A stretch of 64,000 nucleotides of DNA, from the NCBI RefSeq assembly GCF_963678635.1, contig NC_087069.1, forward strand, positions 12,978,874-13,042,873. Reading direction: 5' to 3'. The notes under the pieces are model-generated. The model saw only the letters and a list, made by a program, of their open reading frames with translations, was not told the DNA's origin and ran no database searches. This document shows positions 50,764 to 62,771 of the stretch, piece by piece. Position 1 is the stretch's first letter, and every line of letters begins with the position of its first letter. Origin of the DNA: Symsagittifera roscoffensis (taxonomy: Eukaryota > Xenacoelomorpha > Acoela > Convolutidae). Made by a program: the position numbers and the translations under genes.

Positions 50764-51160
50764 CAAGGGCGGTTCCAGATTTTCTCGAGGGGGGTGGGTA
50801 TTTTCAAAAATTTTGTCGATTTTTTAGGTCCACCAAATTATTTTTTCAAGCTCTCCCAAAGCACTAAAAAGACCCTATTTTTGCCAAAATTTCTGCACCG
50901 CAGGCAAAGTTTTGAAAAAACAGACCAAAACGGCTGTTTTTAGGCACTTTCTGGAAAATTTTGACTAAAAAATGCGTTTTTTTTTCGGCGCGCACTCCCC
51001 CTTAAAATTACTATATATTGGCGCCCAAGGCGCCTTTAGAAAACTTTTAGGATCTGTCACCAAAAACGAATAACTCGAAAAATGATAAAGGGGGACGTTT
51101 AAGGTTGGCAGGGGTCGAATCCCTGAAGAAAGGCGTCCTCTACTCCTAAATCCGCCCCTG
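50764..51160. mobile_element. hAT-like MITE (397 bp)
   Basis: The left end CAAGGGCGGTTCCAGATTTT and right end CAGGGGCGGATTTAGG (complement) are flanked by TCTTTAAG and TCTTGAAG, 7 of 8 matching. The interior matches the copy at 26271-26629 (TTTCTCGAGGGG, GGGGTCGAATCCCTGA). Confidence 0.88.
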
Positions 51161-53085
51161 TCTTGAAGTCAGTTTTTTTTCATTATTGAAAGAAATTTTC
51201 TTCGAAAAAAAGTTTCTGCATTAACTAGCGCTGGAAACTCTTTAAGTATTCATTCCAGTGGTTCTTTACATCAGCTCAATCAAAACCCAGTTTTTTTTCA
51301 GTTATCCAATGCTTCAAAAAGTACGCGATAGCTTGAAAAAAGTGGCAGAGCTTGAAAATTTCATTAGGCTAGCGTAATGAACTTTTAATTGCTCGGATCT
51401 TTTTGGTTAACTTGCACATCTACTGGTTACTATTTTTTCAACTTAGAATAATTTTCTTAAACTTTTTTCAAACGTTTTTTTGTTTTGATAAGGTTTCCTG
51501 GTCAGTGAACTTTTAAAACATCTTGTGAACTATACACGCTACAAAAAATTTTGAAGGTCATAAATGGCGATCAATCTTTCTACGCCCCATTTTTACTTCC
51601 TTCGTCACATGTTTTTCATTAAAGGACAATTTTATTAACTTATTGAATCAATTGCATTTTTGACAGCTCATTAATTTGCACATGTGAACTTTAGTTTAAA
51701 CCTCTACGACTAGAGCTACTGTTTTTTCTTTTCATAATTAAATATCAAAGCTAGTTCACTATTTTTTGCATAAAAAATTGCAGGTTAATAGAGAGAATAA
51801 CAACAAAAAATGTCAAGTTGTCAGCTAGCATTGAAAAATCTACATTCAATGTCGATTCTGATATTCAAAAATGAATACGGAAAAAAAATGAAATCCATCC
51901 TTCTCCACCCAAATTAGAAAAATTATCTCACTCTTTTTCCGGCTTTTAGAACATTCACAAGGGAGACTGGCTTATAGAACAAAACATTGCCTAGCTGGCT
52001 GTCACTTGATAACGTAAAAAAATTTCCAGTTAGATTTACACTACCTTAACCATTGCTATTTTGTAGGTCAATTTTGGTGTAGTTTTGATAATCTGGCTTT
52101 GTGCTGTGCTAAAACGGAGGATAATCTAGGATTTATTTGACTTCTGTGAAGCATAAACGTTAAAACTGTGTTTGTACAGCAGCTATAGCTGAACAAATAT
52201 GACCTTTCGATTCACCCAATAATATGCCCGAAACTGCGGATTAGTCTTTGCACAGTTCAGAATTAAAAATTTGGACCAATTTGGCCTTCTGAGGAAAAAA
52301 TTATATTCTGATGAGATTTTTTTCCCAAAAAGAATTGGAAGGTTACATGTAACCGAAAAATATTTTTAAACGGAAGACTTTTCCCGGCAAATCAAAGAAA
52401 AAAATTTCTGAGTAATGGTTATTTTGGTTTCATTGATTTTGCCGGTAGAAGAATACTTTTCTCTGAAACAGATCAGAGGTTTTTATTACAAAAACAAAGA
52501 ACCGCCTTCCACTCACTTTTTTTGACAATACTATCAGCGGAAAAAAACAAAAATCACTATCAGTTAAGCCTCTTCAAATTTAGACAAAGAACATCTTTTC
52601 AAGTATAAAGAGTGAAAATAAAAACCGAAGTCCGTCTTTTTCGCCAGACAATTAGTCTAGATCTAAAAGAAGTAAAAGTGAGAAAATTGAGAGAAGCAGG
52701 TGAAATAACGAACTGATCCTTCTTTCCATCTCTTTTTTCCAATCAATCCGGTGCCTCTTTGATTAATTATTTAGTAGTTGCACCACAGAAACCAAATCTA
52801 TGGCGTCAATAATTTCAGATAATAGTTTTGAAAACGCCACTGCGGCTTTTTTATACAATAGAGCAGTAGAACTAAGTGTTAGAACAAAAAATAACACGGC
52901 TAAACTCCATCGATTTTTTGATGTTTGCAGATTTGGCTGACAAAACGCCCTGTAAAAAAACTAGCTTTAAAGTGGCTTGCAAAGTGTGCAGCATGATTTA
53001 AATATTGATAGGAAACAGTTTGCTTGAATCTAAATCAGAACAAGGCAGCTTGTATATCATGTCAAAGCCTTGAATGATCCGTCTG

Positions 53086-53495
53086 CCCCTTAACCCACAT
53101 CGAACAATTTCTTTTAAATGAAACATTGACAAACTATAAGTTTAGGACAATATCAAACATCATGTGTGAAACTTTGAGTCGGACGAAATTAATACGATCA
53201 AATAACTTGCCGCTTCATTTAAGCTTGGAACAATTTTGTTGTGCGGTATAATTCACCCCGTATAGAAAGTTCGCGCTGCGCTTTCAGCGGCCCCTTAACC
53301 CATATCGAACAGTTTCTCTTACATGAAACATTGACAAACTATAATCTTAGGACAATATCAAATATCATGTGTGAAAATTTGAGTCGTAAGAAATTAATAC
53401 GATCAATTAACTTGCCGCTTCAGTTAAGTTTGGAACAATTTCGTTGTGCGGTATAATTCACCCCGCATAGAAAACTCGTGCTGCGCCCGCCTTCA
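53086..53495. repeat. 205-bp tandem duplication
   Basis: Copies 53086-53290 and 53291-53495 both begin CCCCTTAACCCA and include GAAACATTGACAAACTATAA and GTGCGGTATAATTCACCCCG. Identity is roughly 90 percent. The open frame 53241-53456 crosses the junction and has no support. Confidence 0.9.
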
Positions 53496-53739
53496 GCATT
53501 GACAATAAAAGCTTCAAAGCGCGCATAATTGAATCCAGAGCATGGCCAAATCGGCAATTTTTTAACACCCAAAACTTAAAAAAAAAATCGGAACTAAAAT
53601 GTCTTTTTGAATTTGAACTCAAGGAGTCAATATCTTCAAGGGGTATTAATTTTTTTTGAAAATTACAATTTTGATTGTCAAAAACTGACTGAATAAAAAA
53701 ACCACGCCAAGCATAAATTTTCCGTTTTTTTTCGAAAGT

Positions 53740-54230
53740 CTAAACAACAAGACTGACTGTACCATGGGAGGCCCTGAATGTTCGACCGCCTTTTAAGGTT
53801 TATGAAGCTGTAATAGCATGAAAAAATTAAATGTAAAAAGAAGATAATAAATTTTTTTTGAATGGAGATTTCTTGTGAATATCATCCCCCCACGCGCCAC
53901 ATAAAGATCAAAGTTGAACAAAGTTTCAAGCAATTTGCAAAAATTTCTAAGATGGGTTAAATTTACTTCACGCGTTGTTAGCGCGAAAGATTTCGCGCGT
54001 TAATTGTCCCAAATTGGCCAAAATGGCAATTTTTTAAACCCCCTAACATGGTCACACGTGATATTTTTTTTCAGATTTAAGCTCAGGGTTACAAAGTTTG
54101 TTGAATTATTTATGAAATTCCGTTAAAAATGGCTAGTTGAAAAGTCAAAAATCGTCTGAAGAAGACGATCCAATCCAAGCACAAACTTTCCCTTATTCGT
54201 TCCAAAAACTGGAGCAAAACGAAACAGTCC
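53740..54230 (+). repeat. Dispersed repeat family A copy
   Basis: Same block order as 1205-1740: CAAGACTG, CCCTGAATGTTCGACCGCC, ATCATCCCCCCACGCGCC, GCGCGTTAATTGTC, CCAAAATGGCAATTTTTTAA and a TCGTCTGAAGAA block. Confidence 0.75.
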
Positions 54231-55929
54231 CACTGAAATTAACACCTAAAACAATACAAATTTGGTAACTACATTTGATCAAATTGATCATTCAATTTCA
54301 AGTTTTTCGATTATCGATTTATTGAAGAAAAAAAAGTGGGATCTCTGCACTATTTAATGCAGCTCAATAAAGAAGCAAAATACTCGAGCGACGGTTTTGG
54401 TAAAAACTAGCTGAGAAATTTTAGCGTAATTATAACTACAAAGTTAAACAACTTTAGCTTTGAAAGCTTTCATCGAAAACTTTAAAAGGTAACTTTCAAT
54501 AAACAATTGCTTTTGATGACAAAACAATTAATCTTTGGATAAGCGATTGTTTTTTTTTTCAAATAAAATGAGGTTTAGACTGGTTTGTACCTTAACTTGA
54601 TTGGCGTCAACTTATGTCGTCGCGCGCTGAATAACATTGATCCATGTTCAGCATTTCAAAGGCAACCAAGCGACTTAGGTTGTGATTATGAGGGACGCGC
54701 AATCCATCATATCGCAAAGTGTTTAAGAAAGCACAAAATCACACTGTAAAGCAGCTTGACTTTTGTTGAATTATTTTATTCATAGGCTTTGGGAAAATAA
54801 GTGAACAAAAACACTCACAAAAAACTGATCAAACATTGTGCGAAAAAGTTAGCAAAAAAGATCAAATTTATTAACAATTGAGCAAAGTGTTGCATTGAGC
54901 TTACCACCTGTGTATCTTGAGTTCTTTGATTTTTTGTAAACACCATTTTAAAATTCAAAACTTATATGGCAAGATCTAAAAAAAATCAAATGGCAAAATT
55001 GAATGGTAAGTTCAGAAAAAGTTTTCCCTGCGAAAACTTATATCAGCGCTACACCTTCTTAAAGAAAAAAAAGTACCACAAATTATCACGTAAAAACATA
55101 GTTTGTGATTTGTTGATGTTTTAAACATACTTGAAACATTTTTGAATTGAGCAAAGATGAGATAAACCTCTTCGGTGCAATTTTTTGTGCAGATAAACCT
55201 CTTTGGATAAAGTTCCGCAGGTAAACTTTTTTGATTAAGTCTTAGTCGCGCAGGTTCACCAAGGTTTTATAGATTGCGAAATGCTCGTTAATTGTTGCGA
55301 AAAAAATCGAGATTTTCGGAGCCGTTAGCTTATCACTTTTTCTTAACATTAAAAAAATCTAATCATGTGGCTTTGTTCAGAAACCTTAAAAAGCTCAAAA
55401 AAATAGTTTTTCTTTGCAATATGAAGGAATTTTTGTAACACAATCAACCGCAATTTAACTACAGAGTTTTTGATTTTGGGTGACTTTTAAAGAAAAGATT
55501 TACAATTTGCACATGTTTTAGCTGCCAGTAGGAATGTGTTTCATATTTTAGTTTCGCAAAGTTTTCGTTGCGTTTTAGTTTCGCAAAGTTTTCGTTAGGA
55601 AATGGGTTAAAAAACCAGTTCAATCACTTAACTTAGTTCAAATTCCTTGATTCCAACCAATCACTATGATCTAAGCGCATGCTTAAATTTCAAAATGTGG
55701 CAAAATACACCCACTCAAAATCAAGTTTTGTCATTTTTTCTTAATGATGTAAGCTATTTTTTTCATCAAAATGATTTTAAGCTGATGACTTAGGTGAAAG
55801 TGTGCATTCAAATTTTCGAAAAATAAAATATTGTCGTTCCTTGTTGTGAGTTTTTTTATTGGCAGTGAACTTGTGGTCGAAAGAATTTTAAGCTAGTAAC
55901 TGAATGGTTTAGCGAGTTCACTGATTTAT

Positions 55930-56300
55930 CGACTCTGGTCATTTCTTGTGTCGACCCAGCTAAACTCATACGCGACCTTGGTCATTTCATGTATCTCTCC
56001 TGGTCAATTCATGTACCGAATCTCGTCAACTATTGTATTGATCCTGGTCAGCTCATGTATTGACCCTGGTCATTTTTTGCACCGACCCCGGTCAACTCAT
56101 GCATCGCCCTGTTCAACTCATGTATCGACGCTGATCAAATCATATATCGACCCTAGTCCACTCATGGTCGACTCATAAACTTAACCTGGTCTACTCAATT
56201 GCCAACGCTGGCCACCGCATGTAACGGTCCTTATCATTCTGTCGATCCTGGTTGACCGTAACGAACCCTACTTTCCAAATGTGTCGACCCGTGTTGGCCG
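55930..56300 (+). repeat. Minisatellite, about 22-27-bp unit, core CATGTATCGACCCTGGTCAA
   Basis: About twelve decayed units run from TATCGACTCTGGTCATTTCT to GTGTCGACCCGTGTTGG. Decay is stronger toward the right. The open frame 55948-56178 follows the repeat. Confidence 0.88.
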
Positions 56301-56385
56301 TTTTTTTGGTTGACCTATAGATTTGTTCAAAAACGGAAATTGTTGGACCAATGATGTCGACACATAATCTCTAGCAACCTCACCT

Positions 56386-57450
56386 ACCTGGGTTGACGTG
56401 CATAAAAGAAAAAGGCCTATGATACAATTTCATATATGGCGACTATGGAAAAAATGCTTTTCATACAATTTTCATACAAAAATTAAAAACTGCATTAAAC
56501 AATTTTAGAGAAATACTTCTGTTTTTTCCATCTTTTGAATCTTTCTGCTCAATAAAAACAAGTTTTTAATTTTTGGTCAAAAAATATATTTTTACATAAT
56601 ATTTTCATAAATGAAAAATGTATGAAAAGCCTTATGCTATAGAAAAATAAAATCTTCAAAATAATTTAACGATGTTTCTGGCTGAATTTACATGAGTTTA
56701 AAAAAATACATTGAACGGTTGCATTTTGATTCTCAAAAACATGATTTTAATTTTTGTCAAAAAATGCATATCATATACTTTGCATATATGAAACTTGTAT
56801 GACATGCATTTTTTTATAAGTAAATACACAAATTTGAGGTAAACAATTTTAATCCCTTTTTTGGTTACAAACTTGCTTTTGTACTCAAACATAAGATTTT
56901 GCGAACAAAAAAATTTGCGTGCAAAGTTTGACTTTCGTGTTTATAACGTAGTCCAGGATGAGTTTTTCACCCAAAAAATTCAAGAATTACAAAAAAAAGT
57001 TTTTTTTTTTCTGAACTTGATTATCATTTTTTATTTCTTTTGCTAAGATAAAAACAAATTTATAAAAAAACAGGCATTTGTTTCTCAACTACCAAATTTT
57101 TCAAACCAAAACTTATCTAGCCATATACTAAAAGTTACATTTCTGGCATAAAAATCCATGTGAAAATGTAAATTTTAACGTAGGCGGCAAAAATCACCAA
57201 ATACAGTTTATCTACGTGGTAACTACCAGTTACACTCTGGGTTTCATAGGACAGAAATTTCAGGGCTAGTGTTTCGGATGAAACACAGAACTTCAAAATA
57301 AATTTTTTTTGGTAGTTTTTTTTATGGAAAAAAAGCTTATCATACAACTCCATAGTATGGAAAAAAGGCCCATCATAGTATTTCATAGCATGATAAGCAA
57401 TTTCTCATAAAGTGAAATAGTATGACAAGATTTTTTTGTCAGCCCGGGTA
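56386..57450. mobile_element. CCCGGGTTGAC-family element (about 1.06 kb)
   Basis: The left end ACCTGGGTTGACGTGCATA and right end TTTTTGTCAGCCCGGGTA are inverted. Inward on both sides lie CATACAATTTCATA-type units. The interior is shared in inverse orientation with about 3223-3930. No coding frame. Confidence 0.7.
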
Positions 57451-58503
57451 ACTAAAAATTTCAGATTATATGCGTTTTGAGCTATTTCAAATCAAGGCAA
57501 GTAAATCAGTCTAGACTAACGAGAAACAATAGTTTACGGCTAAAACAGCTAGATTACAATAAATTTCCAATCAAATTACATCGAAATAAGAACCTGAAAT
57601 TATCGTACGAAAAGTTACAGGGTAGCACGCTGATACGCCACGGGTTAACAAAAACGCTTGTCATACAATTTTCTACGTGTGGAAACTAGTGTTTGCCTAT
57701 ACAGAAAACTGTCTGATAACTCTTTGACTAGCATTTTTGGCAATTTGAAATTGTTTGACTAGAATTTTTTGCAGCCTGGAATTGTGTGATTAGCATTTTT
57801 TCTTAAATGAAAAGGTGTGAGTATCCTTTGTTCCCTCCTGCGAAGAGTAATGAAATACTTTTCCGCTAAATTTTAGAATTTTTTTTGTAAAAATGCCTGT
57901 CACACAGTTTTCATAACATAAAATTGTAAGACTAGCAATTTTAACGTTTGAAAACTTGAAACTCAGTTTTAATACGATTATAGTTAGGGTATCAGTTTCA
58001 AAAATCCTCAGTTTTATTTATTAAATTTTTTGCTGATCTAGAAGAAAACACTACTTTTGAAAAAAAAATAACCAAACTATTTTCGAAATTGTAGGACCAT
58101 CGTTTTTCAATAGCTCCATTTGTGAATTTGTCTGATTAAAATAATCTTTGTGTTCAGCTTAATTCGGTTCAGCAGTCTCTATTATTGTGGCATTCGACCA
58201 GAATGGCCAAAATGCAATTTGTGCAGACTTCGAATTTTTAGCAGTAAGCCTTCCGGATTTGTGGTTATTAAGAACTAAGAACGTTATTGGAACGATTGAC
58301 CAAACGGTGAGGGCTGGAAAATTCTGGTATTTTTAAATTTCAAAAATTCGAATTATGACGTCATATTTCTGAGAAGCGTCAGAAACGGCCATTTTGGCTA
58401 GAAAGCGAGAAAAACAAGAACAACTTTATCAGCGATAGCGAACAGGACGAAAATCGAAATTAAAAACGACAACGAACTACAGAATAGCAGAGGACGTTCC
58501 GAG

Positions 58504-58535
58504 TTGCAACTATTGTGCTGCTACAATAGTTGCAA
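58504..58535. other. Perfect 13-bp hairpin, 6-base loop
   Basis: TTGCAACTATTGT and ACAATAGTTGCAA flank GCTGCT. Perfect pairing; could act in RNA or as a protein site. Confidence 0.9.
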
Positions 58536-59165
58536 GGCCGTTGCGAACGACGGTGAAGGGTAAGAGACAGCTTTCCGGAATAGGAGGAAATCAAGATTAA
58601 TGAGCTTGATTCAGCGGATTCGTCAATCCGGAAGGGTAAAGGAACTGAAACTTTTATCCTGCCACGTAAACTTTTAGCATCCTGTCATGTCCTGACTTGA
58701 ATTTAATTGATATTTGGATTAGTTTTGACAAGGATGAGGTGCTAGGAGTTGGGGGGGGGGAGAGGGTTGATCCATCTTCGATGGAGATGATGATTTTTAT
58801 CTACTGAACAAAAACAATAGTAATATAATAAGTAGTAACCCTGTTTTTAGGAGTGACCTCGTGGTCTGGGGATACTGAGACCCAGCCATGAGCTCACTAT
58901 TTGCATGTAATTAAGTTAATTTAAGCGTTCTGGTCGAAGCCGGAGAGCAGTAACGTTTTTGTCGACCCGATGTTAGAAAGACCACCGAAAAGTACTGGCT
59001 TGGTAGAGACGGTGAAAAGCATGCAAAGCTCTGTTTAGACGTTAGCCAGTCGTCTTAAGACTTAGTTTTGTTATCCGTCGATATGTATCTTCCGGGCGAA
59101 TGTTACATACATGTTTTTATGGCGCTCCTGGGTGTTATTCTTTTTAACATCATGACCGGCAGAAC

Positions 59166-59207
59166 CGTTAACGAGCACTCCGCGCCGAGCGGATGCTCAC
59201 ATTAACG
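59166..59207. other. Extended hairpin (CGTTAA ... TTAACG)
   Basis: The outer arms CGTTAA/TTAACG enclose GAGCACTCCGC and GCGGATGCTC (one bulged C) around the loop GCCGA. It is the GC-richest local structure of the leader. Confidence 0.8.
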
Positions 59208-59903
59208 CCCTTAATAGGCCTAAACCACCGGGGCGGAAGGGTAGTTCGGAATGCGGAAGCCTTCCGGATTACCGTGAATAGTTTTTTAACCTGGTTAAGA
59301 CCGAAAATTCACGAAGCAGGAAGGGTGGGGGGAATCGCGAACCCCTCATCCCCTGAGTGGTTTGTGACCAAAAACACTTAAAGATAGAAGTAAAACCAAA
59401 CAAAAAGTAGTATAGTACCCAAGAAAAACAAAAAACACAAAAAATTGCCGAAAAAACCAAAAACAGTAAAAAAGTAGAAAATCAGTAGAAATCATCCCCC
59501 CAGACAAGATGTGATCCAACCCCCCCGTTTGTTGTTGATAGATATATTGTTGTTACAGGCATTTATATCAGTCAGGATCGTTACGATCAGTTTTGTAGCC
59601 GTTTGTGAGGCTTGTACTGTAGGTTGTTTGAGCATTTAAGCACGTTAATGATAAATTGCGCCCAATCCGGAAGGGTCAGCTGATTTGCGCTCAATTCGGA
59701 AGGGTCCTAGGAGAAGACTGATCCGGCATGCAGTACAAGGAGCAGCAAGAAGAGGCTCAACGACGACAACAATCGACTGTTGGGTATCGTTAACAAGTTT
59801 TGTATCCCTTTTGGTACAAAAATTAAGATAGTAATCTGTGGGGGGCTCGACAGTGCTGCACTGTAGTGACCCTTCACCGAACTGCGAATATCCGAGGTAA
59901 GCA

Positions 59904-59923
59904 CCTTAATTCGGATATTAAGG
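59904..59923. other. Perfect 7-bp hairpin CCTTAAT/ATTAAGG
   Basis: The loop TCGGAT is part of a TCGGATATT motif that recurs inverted upstream (59884-59896) and directly at 61441-61453. Confidence 0.75.
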
Positions 59924-61771
59924 AAACCCGGAGGGGTATAGTATTACTAATATTATTATTTATATAGCCTATATTAATAGTCTTATATCGTTTTTCAGTG
60001 AAAAACAACGAAAACAGACCGTTTTTTAGGGTCAAAATAGCGATATTTTGATCCCCCCACAAGTCGCGATTTTTGAGATATCGATATTTTTTGAAACGGA
60101 AAAAAGCGCTAAGTTAGTGTGTTACATCGTAACTGCACTACCATAATAGATAGAACCGGTTAAGTTTAGTTCGGAAGTGGTTGGAACTATTTTGGTACCG
60201 AAAACCGAAATTTCGTGATTTTTGAGAAAACGAAACACTATAAATTCAGAAAATTTTTTGAAATTTTTGAGTCACAACAGCAAAAATAGTTGTTCGGACA
60301 ACGTCCACTAGTGAATCTACAAGTTTTAAAACCCGCTACCCGAAAGCCTTCCGGGTTTCAGAGAAATCGAACTTAACGTGTTTGATTTGGTGGATTCATC
60401 AATCCGGAGGGGTACAGGTAGCATAGTTTTTCGCAAAATTTTTCAGCAAAAGCGTTTTAGATCGGGTCTTTTGCATTGAACTAGAAGAGTATAGGCCTTC
60501 TGAGCTCGGATCAATAATTTTTAAGTCGAAAGGACCTGATTTGCGGAAAAAGTTAGGCGGAACCTATAAGAGAGAAAAATTTTGAGTTTAGAAAAAAGAC
60601 GTTTTAGTTAATAACTTTGGAACTACTGAGCATATTGAGTTGATCTTGGTACCAGTAGATCAGACATTTGCTGAAATTACTGATAGGGACAAAAGTTTTT
60701 CGGAAAAGTAAGCGTGAAAATTTTTTGAGATTGTGTTTAGCAAATTCCTCAATTTGGAAGGGTACATCCTTCACGTTTTATAAATTTCTTTTAGAAAAGC
60801 CCTTATACCCCTACTAAAAGGTGATAGCGGTTGAATAAAGTAACTTTAGGCTGTTCTAGACGAAAATGGAAGGCTAGAGGCACAGCAAAAGCTTAAGAGA
60901 GCCGAAGTTAGGCGAGCGATAAGACCCTTCACCGTTAGTGTGAATTGTCAAATAAGAGGCTTAACTTCAATCCGGAAGGGTCTAGGAAAGTGCATACCCT
61001 TCCTAGTTAATTGAAAGAGCAAAATTAAATCGGAGAACGTATCCGGAGGGGTGTAGGTTGAAAGTAGGAAATCTCCGAAAAGTTACTTTTACAAAACCGG
61101 AGGGTTCCCAATCCGGAGGGGTCAAAATTTTTTCAAGTTAGGAGGGTTCCGAATCCGGAGGGGTCTTATAGTTGCTAATTCGGAGGGGTCCAAATCCGGA
61201 GGGGTCTTATATTAACTAACTCGGAGGGGTCCAAATCCGGAGGGGTCTAGATTCTATCAATCCGGAAGGGTCCTATTTGTGCCAATCCGGAGAGGTATTA
61301 TTTTATTAAGGACTTAGGTAGACGAAAGAAAGACTAAAAAGTGAGAGGTATTAGGTTAATAGCACACAGGCTAGGTATCAGTGACTGAACTGATAACTTG
61401 CCTTTCAATAAGAACCAGACTAATACAAAACAGGTCCGAACTCGGATATTCGCGACACTAAGTCTAAATTAAAAAGAGCGTGATTCATTGGTGTGGATTG
61501 AAACATAATACGTTTTTGGGAAAAGTGACTGCCCTGAGGATTTTAGTAGGTCTAGCTCGGGCAGTCTGAAGGCAGATAGGTAACACAGTACTCGGTGGGT
61601 GCAATAGACGCCCACATGAGAAAATTACTGCCTTCAAAGTTTTGTCTGTTGGGTGCAGCACCGAGCAGGGAAAGCTTTTTCTTTAAAAGACAGGTTCGAC
61701 TATTGTACTGCGACCGACTAAGAGTACATTACACATACGTTTTTTTCATAGAGGTATTCATAGTTTGACAT

Positions 61772-61773
<2 letters not shown>

Positions 61774-61842
<69 letters not shown>

Positions 61843-61845
61843 TTT
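61774..61845. repeat. TA microsatellite followed by T-run
   Basis: About thirty AT dinucleotides and then about eleven T. It lies between the motif array and the gag-like frame. Confidence 0.98.
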
Positions 61846-62129
61846 ATTTTAAATCAACATAATTTGTGCTTGATTGGGTAGTGAGTACACTATCTTTTAA
61901 ATTGACTGATAACATCATTTTGTGCTATTCTTCAAATCTTACCACCGATATTCGGTTAGTGTGAATAAATTTTATACAAACTGTACTCTGACAACATACA
62001 GGGATTCGTGGTCACTACTTAATAGAATCTGGTGAAATTTATTGTGTTGTGTCATTATTATTGTTAATAAAACTATAAGGTCTCTAGCAATTGAGTCAAG
62101 AATAGGCATTGGAAAGTGACAACCGGAGA

Positions 62130-62399
62130 ATGAGTCTAGACAAGTCAAGGATACCAAAACGAGGTGATAGCTCTAGGAAATTCATACCTGAAAAGCAAAG
62201 AAAAACGTTGACCGATCCTTTTGTGGATTGGATCAAGCGATCCCGGTCTGACAAAGGGGGGACGGTTTCAGGCAGAATGGTTGAAACGAGAAGTCAGAAG
62301 ACCTCGGAAGAACGAAAAGAACTGTTAGAAGTGGAGGTCAATATGGACCATACCACGAACGACAACCAGGAAGTAAATGGACTGGAAGGGAGAGGCTGA
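62130..62399 (+). pseudogene. Gag-like frame, upstream segment 1
   Basis: Starts at an ATG (GGAGAATGAGT context) and gives 90 residues rich in Lys, Arg, Glu and Ser before TGA. The same phase then continues without another stop through 62477, with coding-like composition. That suggests this was once, or still may be, the N-terminal part of the longer protein that resumes at 62478 and 62772. It could instead be an upstream open frame. No domain recognised. Confidence 0.55.
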
Positions 62400-62477
62400 A
62401 GGCTGGCGAGTGAATCTACTCCGGTAGAACAAGGCCACGATTTTGCCACTTCCACCGGGACATTGGATCGGGAAGAG

Positions 62478-62762
62478 ATGTCGGAACTGTCCGACATCTC
62501 AACTGAAGTAGCGGCAACTAGAAGATCTCCGACAGACAACACTATGATGGCAAGCGGAACTGGGAAACAAACAACGTCATCATCGTTCTCAGAAAGAATG
62601 AAGAACACCTTCGGAAACATCTTTCCATTCAGCATGGGAGGAGGAGCAGGAAACGATGGTGAGTCCCAGGAGGAAGAGGATGAAGAGGAGCAAGGGAACT
62701 TTGGATCTCAAGTCAGCCTCAATAGTTCGATCCAGGAGAGTGAGGCACACGTCGGAAGATAG
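62478..62762 (+). pseudogene. Gag-like frame, upstream segment 2 (acidic)
   Basis: ATG to TAG, 94 residues in the same phase as the segments on both sides. Ser/Thr-rich first half, a GGGAG turn, then an acidic run of ten Glu/Asp among eleven residues (about residues 64-74). No known domain. It ends nine bases before the ATG at 62772. Confidence 0.55.
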
Positions 62763-62771
62763 ACTGGAACC

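Larger units (their letters stand above)
45736..58200. other. Repeat-rich DNA upstream of the visible CARP exons
   Basis: Presumably contains or precedes the missing first CARP exon(s), but I could not find a start codon plus signal peptide with a phase-1 GT donor. Named repeats inside are listed separately. 45900-47690, 51200-53030 and 54250-55920 otherwise show no gene or repeat I can define. Confidence 0.5.
58625..61296 (+). repeat. CCGGAGGGGT motif array
   Basis: The consensus AATCCGGAGGGGTC (with CCGGAAGGG variants) occurs singly near 58625, 59664, 59693, 59927, 60401, 60751 and 60969. It then occurs densely near 61041, 61094, 61110, 61152, 61178, 61193, 61219, 61234, 61258 and 61283. 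In 61138-61250 the arrangement becomes a 41-bp tandem unit holding two motifs 15 bases apart. Almost every copy is in the + orientation. Confidence 0.92.

Noticed and set aside
53241..53456. 71-residue open frame
   Set aside because: It spans the junction of the 205-bp tandem duplication and has no other support.
59707..59904. Minus-strand frame ending in a Leu-rich hydrophobic run
   Set aside because: No start context or splice site supports it; it lies in the motif-rich leader and the hydrophobic run is the complement of a GCAGCAAGAAGAGG stretch.
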